Assembly (NCBI GenBank): GCA_015257125.1
Contig: JABZKU010000007.1
Location: 1-64,000 of the forward strand
DNA from: Prevotellaceae bacterium
Lineage (GTDB): Bacteria; Bacteroidota; Bacteroidia; Bacteroidales; Bacteroidaceae
Length of the DNA stretch: 64,000 nt
Direction: 5' to 3'
Shown: positions 8,324 through 17,381 of the stretch, piece after piece
Layout: each line of letters begins with the position of its first letter
How positions within the stretch are numbered: position 1 is the stretch's first letter
Made by a program: the position numbers and the translations under genes
Notes under the pieces: generated by a model
The model's database searches: none
Seen by the model: only the letters and a program-made list of their open reading frames with translations
What the model was told of the DNA's origin: nothing

Positions 8324-9924
8324 TAGTGTTTGTTATTAGCTCGTAATCTCACATCAGCTTCATAGTCATTTCGCAGCTGCTTAGCTAACTTGGTTGCTTC
8401 TACCTGCAGCTCAGGATTAGCAACCCAAGCAGACTTCCCACTTAAATAAGAATTAAGATACTCCGCAGGAATCCCATCACGACCAGAAACGAAACCTGCA
8501 TCACACATTGCTTTATACTCGACCATTTTTCCTAAGGTATTATTCCCCCCTGTGCTAACATGAGCAGCCCCAATCAGAGTGGAATCCATATTCATCTTCG
8601 TCACTTGAAGGCTCCGTTCTCCTATCGATTTATTCATTCTGCCTATCTCACCTTTCCCTATATACTTATGCCCACTTGCGAACCCAAACATATAAGCTCC
8701 ACCTGTCCCAGCTAGCCCCCAGGGGTCTATCCAGGCATTTACATCGTGAACGTATGCATACAGGTTTGTCAGCCCCGCTTCAAGGCGAATGGGGTCTTGG
8801 CTGATATAGGCTCCTGTTTCGGGCGAGTAGTAGCGGAAGCGGTTGTAGGCGAGCCCCGTCTCTGTGTCGAGGTACTGCCCTTGGTACAAGAAGGGCACCA
8901 GCCCCACTTCGCCTTGCTCTATACGCACACGCCCATAGACATCTAGCTCTCTCGCCCAAACACGCTGTCCTTCCTCGTCATACGCCTCTATGGGCGTACC
9001 AAGGTAGTCTGAAATGATGGAGTAGCGTCTCTCGCCCACGATCTTCGCCGAAGGAACAAATGTCCCCTCGTCGAATATCCAAGTGGTCAGCTTCGTCTGT
9101 GGCTCAGGCGTGAGGTAGGTTCTCCTGCCTTCGCTGTCATCTATAGTCTCGGGACGATCACTGAGTGGATACGACCACTCGTGCAGAGGCACATTGCCAT
9201 CCCACAAGAAGCGTGTAATGGTATGTTGCTCCGCCTTGCCATAGGCGTTAATCTTTGCCGTTCTACGCCCCAGTGCATCATACTCAAAGCGTAGATTAAC
9301 CTTGTCGTTGTTCTTAACCCCGATAAGCTGTCCTGCACCATCCCAAGTGTAAGACCATGTGAGCGGCTCTATGATTCGCTTACGGCATATCCAGTCGTAA
9401 CGTTCCACGCTCTCGCTCTTGGAGATCCGCTCCGTGAGGAAGCCCTCGCCATCGAAGCGATAAGTCCACTCCTTATCCTCCTTGAGTCGTCCACCACGCT
9501 CATAGCTAGCCTCCTTGGCGAAGCGGTCGGGGTAGATGTTTCCGATGCGGTCGGGGAGCTTGTAGAGGATATCTGTCTCGTTGTAGCGAGCAGCCGCCAG
9601 CGTACCTACGACATCGTAGTCAAACTCTGCCGTATAGCTCCCTGCCGTGAGTTTGCGTAGTTTCCCTGACAAGTCCCACTCATATGAGCGATGACTCACC
9701 TCATAGCCTGCTCCCTTCGTTACCTGATCTGTTACTCGCCCAGAGCGGTCATACCGCGTACGGTTCTCAACACCACCCAAGAGACGGCGCAGACTTTCTC
9801 GCCCCATTACATCATACTCAAGCTGGAGGTTTCAAGCTACCGAGGATCCGACACTTGCCTGCACCTCTGAGATGTTGCAAAGTCCCAAAACCAATAGTAG
9901 TATTCTAACAAAGAGTGCTTGCAC
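8323..9924 (-). pseudogene. Rhs module A: signal peptide fused to the Rhs core and toxin tip, with an in-frame TGA
   Basis: From a GTG at 9924 the frame encodes a signal-peptide-like start (LFVRILLLVLGLCN, then SEVQA). It meets one in-frame TGA at 9834-9832 and continues in the same frame through the Rhs core to the stop at 8325-8323. The core has YD-type repeats (YDRSGRVTD, YDALGRRTAKI) and the conserved end of the shell (RYYSPETGAYISQDPI, then DPWGLAG). The last 115 or so residues are the variable toxin tip. They begin AYMFGFASGHKYIGKG, which resembles a GIY-YIG nuclease strand pair. A normal Rhs protein is far longer, so most of the N-terminal part is missing. The ATG at 9807 would give 494 residues but lacks an export signal. 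Confidence 0.7.
8714..9408 (-). repeat. Rhs core direct repeat, copy A
   Basis: About 695 bases nearly identical to 10838-11531, coding for the Rhs core from VERYDWI to DPWGL. Sequence identity ends abruptly at DPWGL, where the two toxin tips begin. The two direct copies are good substrates for homologous exchange of tips. Confidence 0.9.
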
Positions 9925-9955
9925 AATCTAGTTGTTAAATCTTATATATCTAAGT

Positions 9956-10444
9956 TTAATAGAGGTCGTCTTCTGTAATTATTCTATCACAAGAAAACCT
10001 CGAGGTTCGGATATCGATATCGGGAGACAAATAGATATTGTACTTCTTAATATACAAGAATCTTCTCTTCATTCTAGCCATAAAGGATGATACCTTCTTG
10101 AGAAATTCTTTGTCCTTTGCTCGAGTATAAAAACGCCCTTGAAGATAATATCCCTCTGTTGCATTAATGCCTGCAGGCGAATATTCTAATATGGGGCTTT
10201 TTACCGTATCCAAGGCGCTTACTATCTCACCAGTGTGATAAGCGTGTGTATAGTATACAAGATCTTCCTTCCGGCTCATTTCAACAAGAAAAAAAGAACT
10301 AGAGTTATATACAACTGGCGGGAATGGAGCTAGTGTTCCTTTGGGAGATGGGACATCTAACATTGCACCAAACACTTCCTTTAATAGTTGTTCCAGGAAC
10401 TTATTATCTGCCTCTGTGGCATAGAAATTAATCTGCTTACTCAT
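9956..10444 (-). CDS. Probable immunity protein of Rhs module B
   Basis: A 162-residue protein without a signal peptide or membrane span, starting SKQINFYATEADNKFLEQLL. I do not assign it to a named family. Its ATG lies inside the 3' end of the Rhs module B gene (8-base overlap), so it is almost certainly the cognate immunity gene. The C-terminal half is basic (ARMKRRFLYIKKYN). Confidence 0.65.
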   Translation of the reverse strand: MSKQINFYATEADNKFLEQLLKEVFGAMLDVPSPKGTLAPFPPVVYNSSSFFLVEMSRKEDLVYYTHAYHTGEIVSALDTVKSPILEYSPAGINATEGYYLQGRFYTRAKDKEFLKKVSSFMARMKRRFLYIKKYNIYLSPDIDIRTSRFSCDRIITEDDLY

Positions 10445-11549
10445 TAATGCATACTTTCACCTTGCGATGCTTACCTGATGGGGCTTTCCAATCAGGGGAT
10501 TTATCAGGATTTATCAATGTTACTCGACCTTTCTTATCATGGAATACAATTCTTGCATCAGGAGATAAATCAGGTGACTGTCTAATATCCATAATAGCCC
10601 CTCGTTCTCTCGAGGATGGTCTAAAGCCACCCCGAGAACGCATATCCCCGACTTGATGAACTTCGATAATCTTACCCGTACTGGGATCTCTAACGACAAC
10701 ATCCCCATAACGAGAAGTGCCATTTCCTAGATTGATTTGTCCCTCAATCTGAACATTGCTACTTTTATATACTTGCTTTAGGTCCTCAAATACTTGATTT
10801 TGTATATCCTGATGGATAGCACCTCCCCTTCCACTCAACCCCCAAGGGTCCACCCAGGCGTTTACATCGTGGACGTATGCGTATAGGTTAGAAAGCCCCG
10901 CTTCCAGGCGAATGGGGTCTTGACTGATGTATGCTCCTGTTTCGGGGGAGTAGTAGCGGAAGCGGTTGTAGGCGAGCCCCGTCTCCGTATCGAGGTACTG
11001 CCCTTGGTACAGGAAGGGTACCAGTCCCACTTCGCCTTGCTCTATACGCACACGCCCATAGATGTCCAGCTCACGCTTCCAGACACGCTTACCCGCCTCG
11101 TCATACGCCTCTACGGGCGTGCCGAGGTAATCCGAGATGATGGAGTATCGTCTCTCACCCACAATCTTCGCCGAAGGTACAAATGTCCCCTCGTCAAACA
11201 GCCAAGTGGTCAGCTCCGTCTGTGGCTCTGGCGTGAGGTAGGTTCTCCTGCCTTCGCTGTCATCTACAGTAGCAGGACGCTCCGAGAGCGGATACACCCA
11301 CTCGTGCAGAGGAACATTGCCATCCCACAAGAAGCGTGTAATGGTATGTTGCTCCGCCTTGCCATAGGCGTTAATCTTTGCCGTTCTACGCCCCAGTGCA
11401 TCATACTCAAAGCGTAGATTAACCTTGTCGTTGTTCTTAACCCCGATAAGCTGTCCTGCACCGTCCCAAGTGTAAGACCATGTGAGCGGCTCTATGATTC
11501 GCTTACGACGTATCCAGTCGTAACGCTCCACCGTAGAGTCAACCGGCAA
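10437..11549 (-). pseudogene. Rhs module B: 5'-truncated Rhs core with nuclease-like tip
   Basis: The frame carries the Rhs core from VERYDWI to DPWGLSG, nearly identical to module A, then a different tip of about 130 residues. The tip has RYGDVVVRDPSTGKIIEVHQ, which resembles the D...ExK-type core of PD-(D/E)XK nucleases with Gln in place of Lys. The first six codons, from a TTG, come from foreign sequence at 11531-11549, so the true 5' part of the gene is lost. The break coincides with the edge of a transposase remnant. No promoter or export signal is left, so it is probably silent unless recombined into a full-length Rhs gene. Confidence 0.7.
10838..11531 (-). repeat. Rhs core direct repeat, copy B
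   Basis: Partner of 8714-9408. It differs from copy A by scattered substitutions, most of them silent or conservative. Confidence 0.9.
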
Positions 11550-11550
11550 G
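11531..11550. repeat. 20-base junction sequence, copy 1
   Basis: ccgtagagtcaaccggcaag occurs here and again at 54634-54653, exactly, with unrelated flanks. Here it sits at the breakpoint between truncated Rhs module B and the transposase remnant, so it may be the terminal sequence of an IS256-type element. Confidence 0.6.
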
Positions 11551-11599
11551 CTCCAAAGTTCTTCTATTTGTGGTGAAATAGCGAATCAAACAAAGAACA

Positions 11600-11994
11600 A
11601 TGAAGCTGACAACGGCACAAAGATCGGAAATTATTTCCAAACCGGCCTCGAGTGAGGTGGGTTTTAATGAGTTAGTGCGCATTCTTTTGAATCGTTTTTC
11701 CAAGCAGGAGCGCGCCCTCTTCCTCGATGAACATAAAGGAGAACAGGGCAATGGCTCCGTCCTCGTCGTTGGCGTGGACACGGTTGCGGTTTTCAACTTC
11801 GCATCCTAGGTACTCACTTGGGTGCTTTTCAACCGATTAGACTCGGCATCTTGGCTGCTCAGGAAAGGGAGCGTGCGCTGCTTTTCATGAGCTGTATGCT
11901 CGTGGACTTTCCGGTGAAGACATCGGGGGAGAGCTTTCTCCCTCACGATCCTAAAATTCTTTTTGCGGTTCATCCGCCAGTTCGAGTCGTCTGA
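11600..11994 (+). pseudogene. IS256-type (Mutator) transposase fragment, frameshifted
   Basis: The first frame gives 69 residues starting MKLTTAQRSEIISKPASSEV and ending at an early stop. After GNG, similarity continues in a second frame (RPRRWRGHGCGFQLRI, GAFQPIRLGILAAQERERAL). It then moves to a third frame (LYARGLSGEDIG). This order of motifs is that of the N-terminal part of Mutator/IS256-type transposases in Bacteroidota. The catalytic C-terminal part is absent. At least two frameshifts and a truncation make it non-functional. It lies between Rhs module B and the gapA terminator. Confidence 0.75.
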
Positions 11995-12032
11995 TTAGAA
12001 CGATATTACTCGAGATGGCGGATGCAGCATAA

Positions 12033-12071
12033 AAAAAGACATCCCGACGCCGAAGCGCCGAGATGTCGGGA
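12033..12071 (-). terminator. Intrinsic terminator after gapA
   Basis: On the minus strand GACATC pairs with GATGTC around an inner five-base stem with one G-U pair and a CTTCGG loop, followed by seven T. Confidence 0.85.
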
Positions 12072-12100
12072 ATGCAATTGCTTGATGAAGCAGTACGGGA

Positions 12101-13114
12101 TTAGCCGTTAACCTTCTTCATGTGAGCGATGAGTTCGAGCACCTTGTTAGAGTAGCCGATCTCGTTGTCGTACCAAGACACAACCTTCACGAACGTGTCG
12201 GTGAGGGCGATACCTGCCTTAGCGTCGAAGATAGAAGTGCGAACGTCGCCGAGGAAGTCGGCAGAAACGACTGCATCTTCAGTGTAACCGAGTACACCCT
12301 TGAGTTCGCCTTCGCTGGCTTCCTTCATGGCAGCACAGATCTCGTCGTACTTCGCGGGCTTAGCGAGGTTCACGGTGAGGTCTACAACCGAAACGTCGAG
12401 GGTGGGAACGCGCATCGACATACCGGTGAGCTTGCCGTTGAGTTCGGGGATCACCTTACCTACAGCCTTAGCAGCACCCGTCGAAGAGGGGATGATGTTG
12501 CCCGAAGCGGCACGACCACCACGCCAGTCCTTGAGCGAGGGACCGTCTACCGTCTTCTGCGTAGCAGTGGTAGAGTGAACCGTCGTCATGAGACCGTCCG
12601 TGATACCCCACTTGTCGTGGAGAACCTTGGCGATGGGAGCAAGGCAGTTGGTGGTGCAAGATGCGTTCGATACGAACTGAGTGCCCTTCTCGTACTTGTC
12701 GAAGTTCACACCGCATACGAACATGGGCGTGTCGTCCTTCGAGGGAGCAGACATTACAACATACTTGGCACCGGCATCGAGGTGACCTTGAGCCTTGTCC
12801 TTCGAGAGGAAGAGACCGGTGGATTCAACCACGTATTCTGCGCCTACGGCATCCCACTTGAGGTCAGCGGGGTTGCGTTCTGCAGTCACACGGATGCGCT
12901 GGCCGTTTACGATGAGCTCGCTCTTTTCGAGGTCGAATTCAACTTCGCCCTTGAACTGACCGTGCATCGTGTCGTACTTGAGCATGTATGCGAGGTAGTC
13001 GACCGGGCAGAGGTCGTTGATACCCACAATCTGGATGTCGTCACGATTTTCGACGGCAGCGCGGAAAACGAAGCGGCCAATACGACCGAAACCGTTGATA
13101 CCTACTTTGATCAT
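12101..13114 (-). CDS. gapA: Glyceraldehyde-3-phosphate dehydrogenase, type I
   Basis: A 337-residue cytoplasmic glycolytic enzyme that oxidises glyceraldehyde 3-phosphate with NAD and phosphate. The N-terminus IKVGINGFGRIGRFVFRAA is the NAD-binding Rossmann motif. The active site is NASCTTNCLAPIAKVL with the catalytic cysteine near residue 152. The start was set at the ATG before IKVGING; the upstream frame includes promoter sequence. A -7-like TATTTTTG lies about 100 bases upstream (13220-13213). Confidence 0.97.
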   Translation of the reverse strand: MIKVGINGFGRIGRFVFRAAVENRDDIQIVGINDLCPVDYLAYMLKYDTMHGQFKGEVEFDLEKSELIVNGQRIRVTAERNPADLKWDAVGAEYVVESTGLFLSKDKAQGHLDAGAKYVVMSAPSKDDTPMFVCGVNFDKYEKGTQFVSNASCTTNCLAPIAKVLHDKWGITDGLMTTVHSTTATQKTVDGPSLKDWRGGRAASGNIIPSSTGAAKAVGKVIPELNGKLTGMSMRVPTLDVSVVDLTVNLAKPAKYDEICAAMKEASEGELKGVLGYTEDAVVSADFLGDVRTSIFDAKAGIALTDTFVKVVSWYDNEIGYSNKVLELIAHMKKVNG

Positions 13115-13212
13115 AATAGTTGAGTTATTAAATAGGGGTTGATTAATGATGTTCAGCGTCAAAAAACAGGTATTTGCACTCGATGAGCGCACTTTTTCCC
13201 TGTTCTGTGCAG

Positions 13213-13240
13213 CAAAAATACAAAGAAGTTTCTACTTTTG
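13213..13240. promoter_or_regulatory. Divergent -7 elements for gapA and mscL
   Basis: The minus strand has TATTTTTG (13220-13213) pointing to gapA, and the plus strand has TACTTTTG (13233-13240) pointing to mscL. Both fit TAnnTTTG. Neither has a clear TTG at the usual distance, so the -33 parts are weak. Confidence 0.5.
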
Positions 13241-13271
13241 CAGTGCACAAGCAAGAAAAAAATTAAAGCAC

Positions 13272-13688
13272 ATGGCTAAATCCACACTTCTCCAAGATTT
13301 TAAGGCGTTCGCCGTGAAGGGTAACGCAATAGATATGGCTGTCGGTGTTATCATCGGCGGTGCATTCGGTAAAATTGTCAGCTCGATTGTTGACGACCTC
13401 ATTATGCCGCCTATCGGTTGGCTCATTGGTGGGGTCAACTTCAAGGATCTTTCTGTAAAATTGCCCGCAATGATGGAAGGTCAAGCTGAGGTGACGATCA
13501 ACTATGGTAACTTCATCCAAACGGTGCTGGACTTCCTGATCATCGCCTTCTGCGTGTTCATGCTCGTTCGTGGCATCCAGTCGCTCAAGAAAAAGGAAGC
13601 CGAACCTGAGGCTCCCGCAGCACCTGCAGGTCCGACGCAAGAAGAACTGCTCGCAGAAATTCGCGACTTGCTCAAGAAGCAAGGCTAA
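13272..13688 (+). CDS. mscL: Large-conductance mechanosensitive channel
   Basis: A 138-residue inner-membrane channel that opens under high membrane tension and releases solutes during osmotic downshock. The N-terminal helix and first membrane span (LLQDFKAFAVKGNAIDMAVG) are typical, as are a periplasmic loop and a second span (FLIIAFCVFMLVRGIQSL). The C-terminal tail is charged and Ala/Pro-rich, ending in an amphipathic helix (ELLAEIRDLLKKQ). The start at 13272 fits the family; the upstream in-frame codons overlap the promoter. It is a single-gene unit bounded by its own terminator. Confidence 0.96.
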   Translation: MAKSTLLQDFKAFAVKGNAIDMAVGVIIGGAFGKIVSSIVDDLIMPPIGWLIGGVNFKDLSVKLPAMMEGQAEVTINYGNFIQTVLDFLIIAFCVFMLVRGIQSLKKKEAEPEAPAAPAGPTQEELLAEIRDLLKKQG

Positions 13689-13706
13689 TCCCTGCTGACT
13701 ACACAC

Positions 13707-13754
13707 GGGTGACGCTAAGATGATGGACGTCTTTGCGTCACCCTCTTTCTATTT
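13707..13754 (+). terminator. Intrinsic terminator after mscL
   Basis: A 14-base stem with one mismatch (13707-13720 with 13730-13743), followed by a pyrimidine-rich run. Confidence 0.75.
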
Positions 13755-13778
13755 TCCCAAAATCGTTCTCTCCTCTCG

Positions 13779-15389
13779 ATGCAACAGAAAATTATTATTC
13801 TCGACTTCGGGTCGCAGACCACTCAACTCATCGGCCGCCGCGTGCGTGAACTCGACACGTTCTGCGAAATTCTGCCTTACAACAAATTTCCGCACGACGA
13901 TCCTTCGGTGATTGGTGTCATCCTCTCCGGTTCGCCTTTCAGTGTCTACGATCCCGAGGCCTTCAAAGTCGATCTTTCGAAGATTCGCGGGCGCCTTCCC
14001 ATTTTGGGCATTTGCTATGGCGCGCAATATATGGCACAACACTTCGGCGGAAAAGTGGAACCCGCAGCGAGTCGCGAATATGGTCGTGCGAACCTTCAGA
14101 CCATCGAGCACGACAACCCGCTCTTCAAAGACTTCATTCCCAACTCACAGGTTTGGATGAGTCACGGCGATACGATTACGGCCATCCCCGACCATTTCCG
14201 TTGCATTGCTTCGACTCCCGAAGTGAAGTTTGCCGCCTATCAAGCAGAAGACGAAGCACTGTGGGGCGTACAGTTCCACCCGGAAGTGTTCCACTCGTTG
14301 CAGGGTTCGCAGTTGCTGCGCAACTTTGTCGTGGACATTTGCGGAAGCCGTCAAGACTGGAGCGCGGCTTCGTTCGTGGACAGCACGGTGGCGGAGTTGC
14401 GTGTGCAACTGGGCAACGATCGCGTCATCCTCGGTCTCTCCGGCGGTGTCGATTCGTCGGTGGCAGCCGTTTTGCTCCACAAAGCCATCGGAGATCGCCT
14501 CACTTGTATTTTCGTCGACCACGGCTTGCTCCGCAAAGACGAGTTTAACACCGTGATGGAGGACTACAAATGTCTCGGACTGAACGTGATCGGCGTAGAT
14601 GCAAGCGAAAAATTCTTCTCTGAATTGGCCGGTGTGGAAGAGCCTGAAAGCAAACGCAAGATTATCGGCGCCGGCTTCATCGATGTCTTCGATGCCGAGG
14701 CGATGAAAATCACCGATGCCAAGTGGTTGGCGCAAGGTACGATCTACCCCGACCGCATCGAATCGCTGAACATCACGGGTAAGGTGATCAAGAGTCACCA
14801 CAATGTGGGCGGACTTCCCGAAAAGATGAATCTCCGCATCTGCGAACCGCTGCAATGGCTCTTCAAAGACGAGGTGCGTCGCGTGGGACGCCAGATGGGC
14901 ATGCCCGAACACCTCATCAATCGTCACCCCTTCCCCGGTCCCGGTCTGGCCGTGCGCATCTTGGGCGACATCACCCGCGAGAAAGTGCGCATTCTTCAAG
15001 AGGCTGACGACATCTTCATCCGCGGACTCCGCGACTACAAGGTGCGCATGGACGTGGATCAAGCGCGCCGCGTACTCGCAGCCGGCGTTCCTGCCAACTC
15101 TCCCCGCCACGGCGAAATCGAAGTTTCGCTCTACGACCAAGTTTGGCAGGCCGGTGTGATCCTCCTCCCCGTGAAAAGCGTGGGTGTGATGGGCGACGAA
15201 CGCACCTACGAGCAGGCTGTCGCACTGCGCGCGGTGACTTCGACCGATGCCATGACGGCCGACTGGAGCCACCTGCCCTACGACTTCCTTGCTCGCGTGA
15301 GCAATGAGATTATCAACAAGGTGCGCGGCGTGAACCGCGTGTGCTACGACATCTCTTCAAAACCGCCTTCGACAATTGAGTGGGAATAA
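13779..15389 (+). CDS. guaA: GMP synthase (glutamine-hydrolysing)
   Basis: A 536-residue cytoplasmic enzyme that aminates XMP to GMP. The N-terminal glutamine amidotransferase domain has the catalytic cysteine in GICYGAQ (near residue 79) and the His-Glu pair in VQFHPEV. The central ATP pyrophosphatase domain has the PP-loop GLSGGVDSSVA near residue 220. The C-terminal dimerisation domain ends with a typical RVCYDISSKPPSTIEWE. It starts 25 bases after the mscL terminator and has its own terminator. Confidence 0.97.
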   Translation: MQQKIIILDFGSQTTQLIGRRVRELDTFCEILPYNKFPHDDPSVIGVILSGSPFSVYDPEAFKVDLSKIRGRLPILGICYGAQYMAQHFGGKVEPAASREYGRANLQTIEHDNPLFKDFIPNSQVWMSHGDTITAIPDHFRCIASTPEVKFAAYQAEDEALWGVQFHPEVFHSLQGSQLLRNFVVDICGSRQDWSAASFVDSTVAELRVQLGNDRVILGLSGGVDSSVAAVLLHKAIGDRLTCIFVDHGLLRKDEFNTVMEDYKCLGLNVIGVDASEKFFSELAGVEEPESKRKIIGAGFIDVFDAEAMKITDAKWLAQGTIYPDRIESLNITGKVIKSHHNVGGLPEKMNLRICEPLQWLFKDEVRRVGRQMGMPEHLINRHPFPGPGLAVRILGDITREKVRILQEADDIFIRGLRDYKVRMDVDQARRVLAAGVPANSPRHGEIEVSLYDQVWQAGVILLPVKSVGVMGDERTYEQAVALRAVTSTDAMTADWSHLPYDFLARVSNEIINKVRGVNRVCYDISSKPPSTIEWE

Positions 15390-15413
15390 ACTTTCCCGGA
15401 CAGCTAATTGAAT

Positions 15414-15458
15414 ACGTGCCCTTTCCGTTTCATTGTGAACAGAAAGGGCACGTTTTTG
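15414..15458 (+). terminator. Intrinsic terminator after guaA
   Basis: A perfect 12-base stem (15414-15425 with 15442-15453), followed by a T-run. Confidence 0.9.
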
Positions 15459-15542
15459 TATTCTTTCGCGTATAACTTCTGCAGCTTCCGCGTAAAACGA
15501 GGGCATATAAGTACCCAAATTGCAAAGAACAGGCGGCATTTC

Positions 15543-15573
15543 TTGCTTCCTGCGACAAAAAATCGTATATTTG
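15543..15573 (+). promoter_or_regulatory. Promoter of psd
   Basis: TTG at 15543-15545, exactly 20 bases, then TATATTTG at 15566-15573. The predicted leader before psd is short, under 20 nt. Confidence 0.8.
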
Positions 15574-15597
15574 CATCGGTTACTCAATAAAACAAGT

Positions 15598-16314
15598 ATG
15601 TCTCAACTCCCTAAAGTCAAGCAACATCGTCTGCACAACGAAGGAAGCACCACGCTGATGCTCTCCGGTGCCACACTTTTGGTGGTCGCAGCACTCGACT
15701 ATTGGTTGCTTTTTGAGCGTTGCCCGCTCGCTTTCTATATTATCCTCGCTGTTTTTGTCATCATATTCGCCATCATCGTCAATTTCTTCAGATGTCCGAT
15801 GCGAATCTTTACCGGCGAAACTGAGAATGTGGTCGTCGCTCCTGCCGATGGTAAAATCGTTGTCATCGAAGAAGTGGAAGAAAATGAATACTTCCACGAC
15901 CGCCGTAAAATGGTGAGCGTCTTTATGTCGGTAACCAACGTGCACGCCAACTGGTTCCCCGTCGAAGGCATCGTGAAAATGGTGCGTCATCACAATGGTA
16001 ACTTCGCCAAAGCGTGGTTGCCGAAAGCCAGCGTTGAAAACGAGCGCAGTACGATTGTCATCAGCACCCCCTCGGGACACGATGTACTGGTACGCCAAGT
16101 GGCCGGTGCTGTGGCACGTCGTATCGTGACCTACGCACGAGAAGAACAAACTTGTAAGTTGGATAATCACCTCGGATTCATCAAATTTGGATCGCGCGTG
16201 GACGTTTATCTCCCCCTCGACGCAGAAATCGATGTCGTAATGGGGCAAACCACGACGGGCAACACTACGGTGCTCGGACGTCTCAAACCAAAACAATCAC
16301 AAGCTGAAGCTTGA
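15598..16314 (+). CDS. psd: Phosphatidylserine decarboxylase proenzyme
   Basis: A 238-residue membrane-associated pyruvoyl enzyme that makes phosphatidylethanolamine from phosphatidylserine. Two hydrophobic segments lie near the N-terminus (about residues 22-60). The APADGKIV block and the MSVTNVHANWFPVEG block are characteristic of the short bacterial form. The likely self-cleavage site is the Gly-Ser in IKFGSRVDVYLP. The ATG at 15598 was chosen because the promoter lies in the upstream part of the frame. The partner enzyme pssA follows but has its own transcription unit. Confidence 0.95.
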   Translation: MSQLPKVKQHRLHNEGSTTLMLSGATLLVVAALDYWLLFERCPLAFYIILAVFVIIFAIIVNFFRCPMRIFTGETENVVVAPADGKIVVIEEVEENEYFHDRRKMVSVFMSVTNVHANWFPVEGIVKMVRHHNGNFAKAWLPKASVENERSTIVISTPSGHDVLVRQVAGAVARRIVTYAREEQTCKLDNHLGFIKFGSRVDVYLPLDAEIDVVMGQTTTGNTTVLGRLKPKQSQAEA

Positions 16315-16326
16315 TCCTCATCTTTT

Positions 16327-16358
16327 ACGCGCCCTTCGCTTGTAAGGGCGCGTTTTCT
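16327..16358 (+). terminator. Intrinsic terminator after psd
   Basis: A perfect ten-base stem (16327-16336 with 16344-16353), then TTTTC. It separates psd from pssA. Confidence 0.85.
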
Positions 16359-16594
16359 TTGCGTCTTATTGGCAGATGTAGAGCAGGCGTCCGGAAGAAC
16401 TTATTCAAAGTGGAAAAGTTACCGATGACTTCTCCCAGTATCCACAGACAAGATGAGAAATGACTCGCTACTTTCTTCTACCCTTCAGTCACATCGCTCC
16501 TCCCCACTCCACAACTCGCCAACATACTTTCGATATGCGCCCACCCGCGCAACGAAGCGCACATCTCCTTTGACTTTTACAAATCCCTTTCATT

Positions 16595-17323
16595 GTGAAA
16601 AAGCATATCCCCAACTCCATCACCAGCTGCAATCTCATCTGCGGCTGCATTGCCATCCACTATGCCATGAGCGGCGCACTGACGATGGCCCTCCTCTTTA
16701 TTGTACTCGGTGCCGTTTTTGATTTCTTCGACGGCTTCGCCGCGCGTCTACTGGGTGTGGCCAGTCCCATCGGCAAGGAACTCGATTCGCTCGCCGATGT
16801 TGTCACCTTCGGAGTAGCTCCGGCAGCGATGGTCTTCACGTTGCTCAGCCAACACTCCCGGTGCAGTGCCAACGGCTCGTGCCCCTTGGGTATGATTCTC
16901 CCTTACACCGCTTTTCTGATTGCCGCTTTTTCTGCGTTGCGGTTGGCAAAATTCAACCTCGACACACGCCAAAGTCATTCCTTCATCGGCCTTCCCACAC
17001 CCGCCAACGCCCTCTTTTGGGGTTCGCTCGCGGTATGGCTTAGCGAAACATCCATTCAAGTTAATCTCACGGTCTTTAGAATCTGCATGTTCCTGCTCAT
17101 CATCTGGTCTTGTCAGATTATGGTCAGTGAAGTCCCCATGTTTGCACTCAAATTCAAGAGCTACGGTTGGAAAGGCAACGGCATTCGCTACTCCTTCATG
17201 CTGCTTTCGCTCGCGGTGGTGATCACTGCAGCCGCTCTCGGTGAACTGATCCTTGCCCCCGCCGTCATTGTACTGCTCTACGTTCTCGCTTCGTTGCTGA
17301 CACAGCGCAACAGCGCAGCATAA
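16595..17323 (+). CDS. pssA: CDP-diacylglycerol-serine O-phosphatidyltransferase
   Basis: A 242-residue polytopic membrane enzyme that makes phosphatidylserine, the substrate of Psd. The CDP-alcohol phosphotransferase signature is complete: DFFDGFAARLLGVASPIG continues into KELDSLAD, giving the DG...AR...G...D...D pattern. About six hydrophobic segments follow. The start is a GTG codon at 16595 giving KKHIPNSITSCNLICG, the usual N-terminus of the family. No clear promoter was found in the 235 bases upstream. Confidence 0.94.
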   Translation: MKKHIPNSITSCNLICGCIAIHYAMSGALTMALLFIVLGAVFDFFDGFAARLLGVASPIGKELDSLADVVTFGVAPAAMVFTLLSQHSRCSANGSCPLGMILPYTAFLIAAFSALRLAKFNLDTRQSHSFIGLPTPANALFWGSLAVWLSETSIQVNLTVFRICMFLLIIWSCQIMVSEVPMFALKFKSYGWKGNGIRYSFMLLSLAVVITAAALGELILAPAVIVLLYVLASLLTQRNSAA

Positions 17324-17381
17324 CCACCGGCTGCATTAACAACAGACACGTCGCGCGATTCGACGTAAAAAACGATTTTAG

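Noticed and set aside
10437..11549. Rhs module B as an intact gene from a TTG start
   Set aside because: The first codons derive from the 20-base junction sequence, there is no export signal or promoter, and the core begins in the middle of a repeat.
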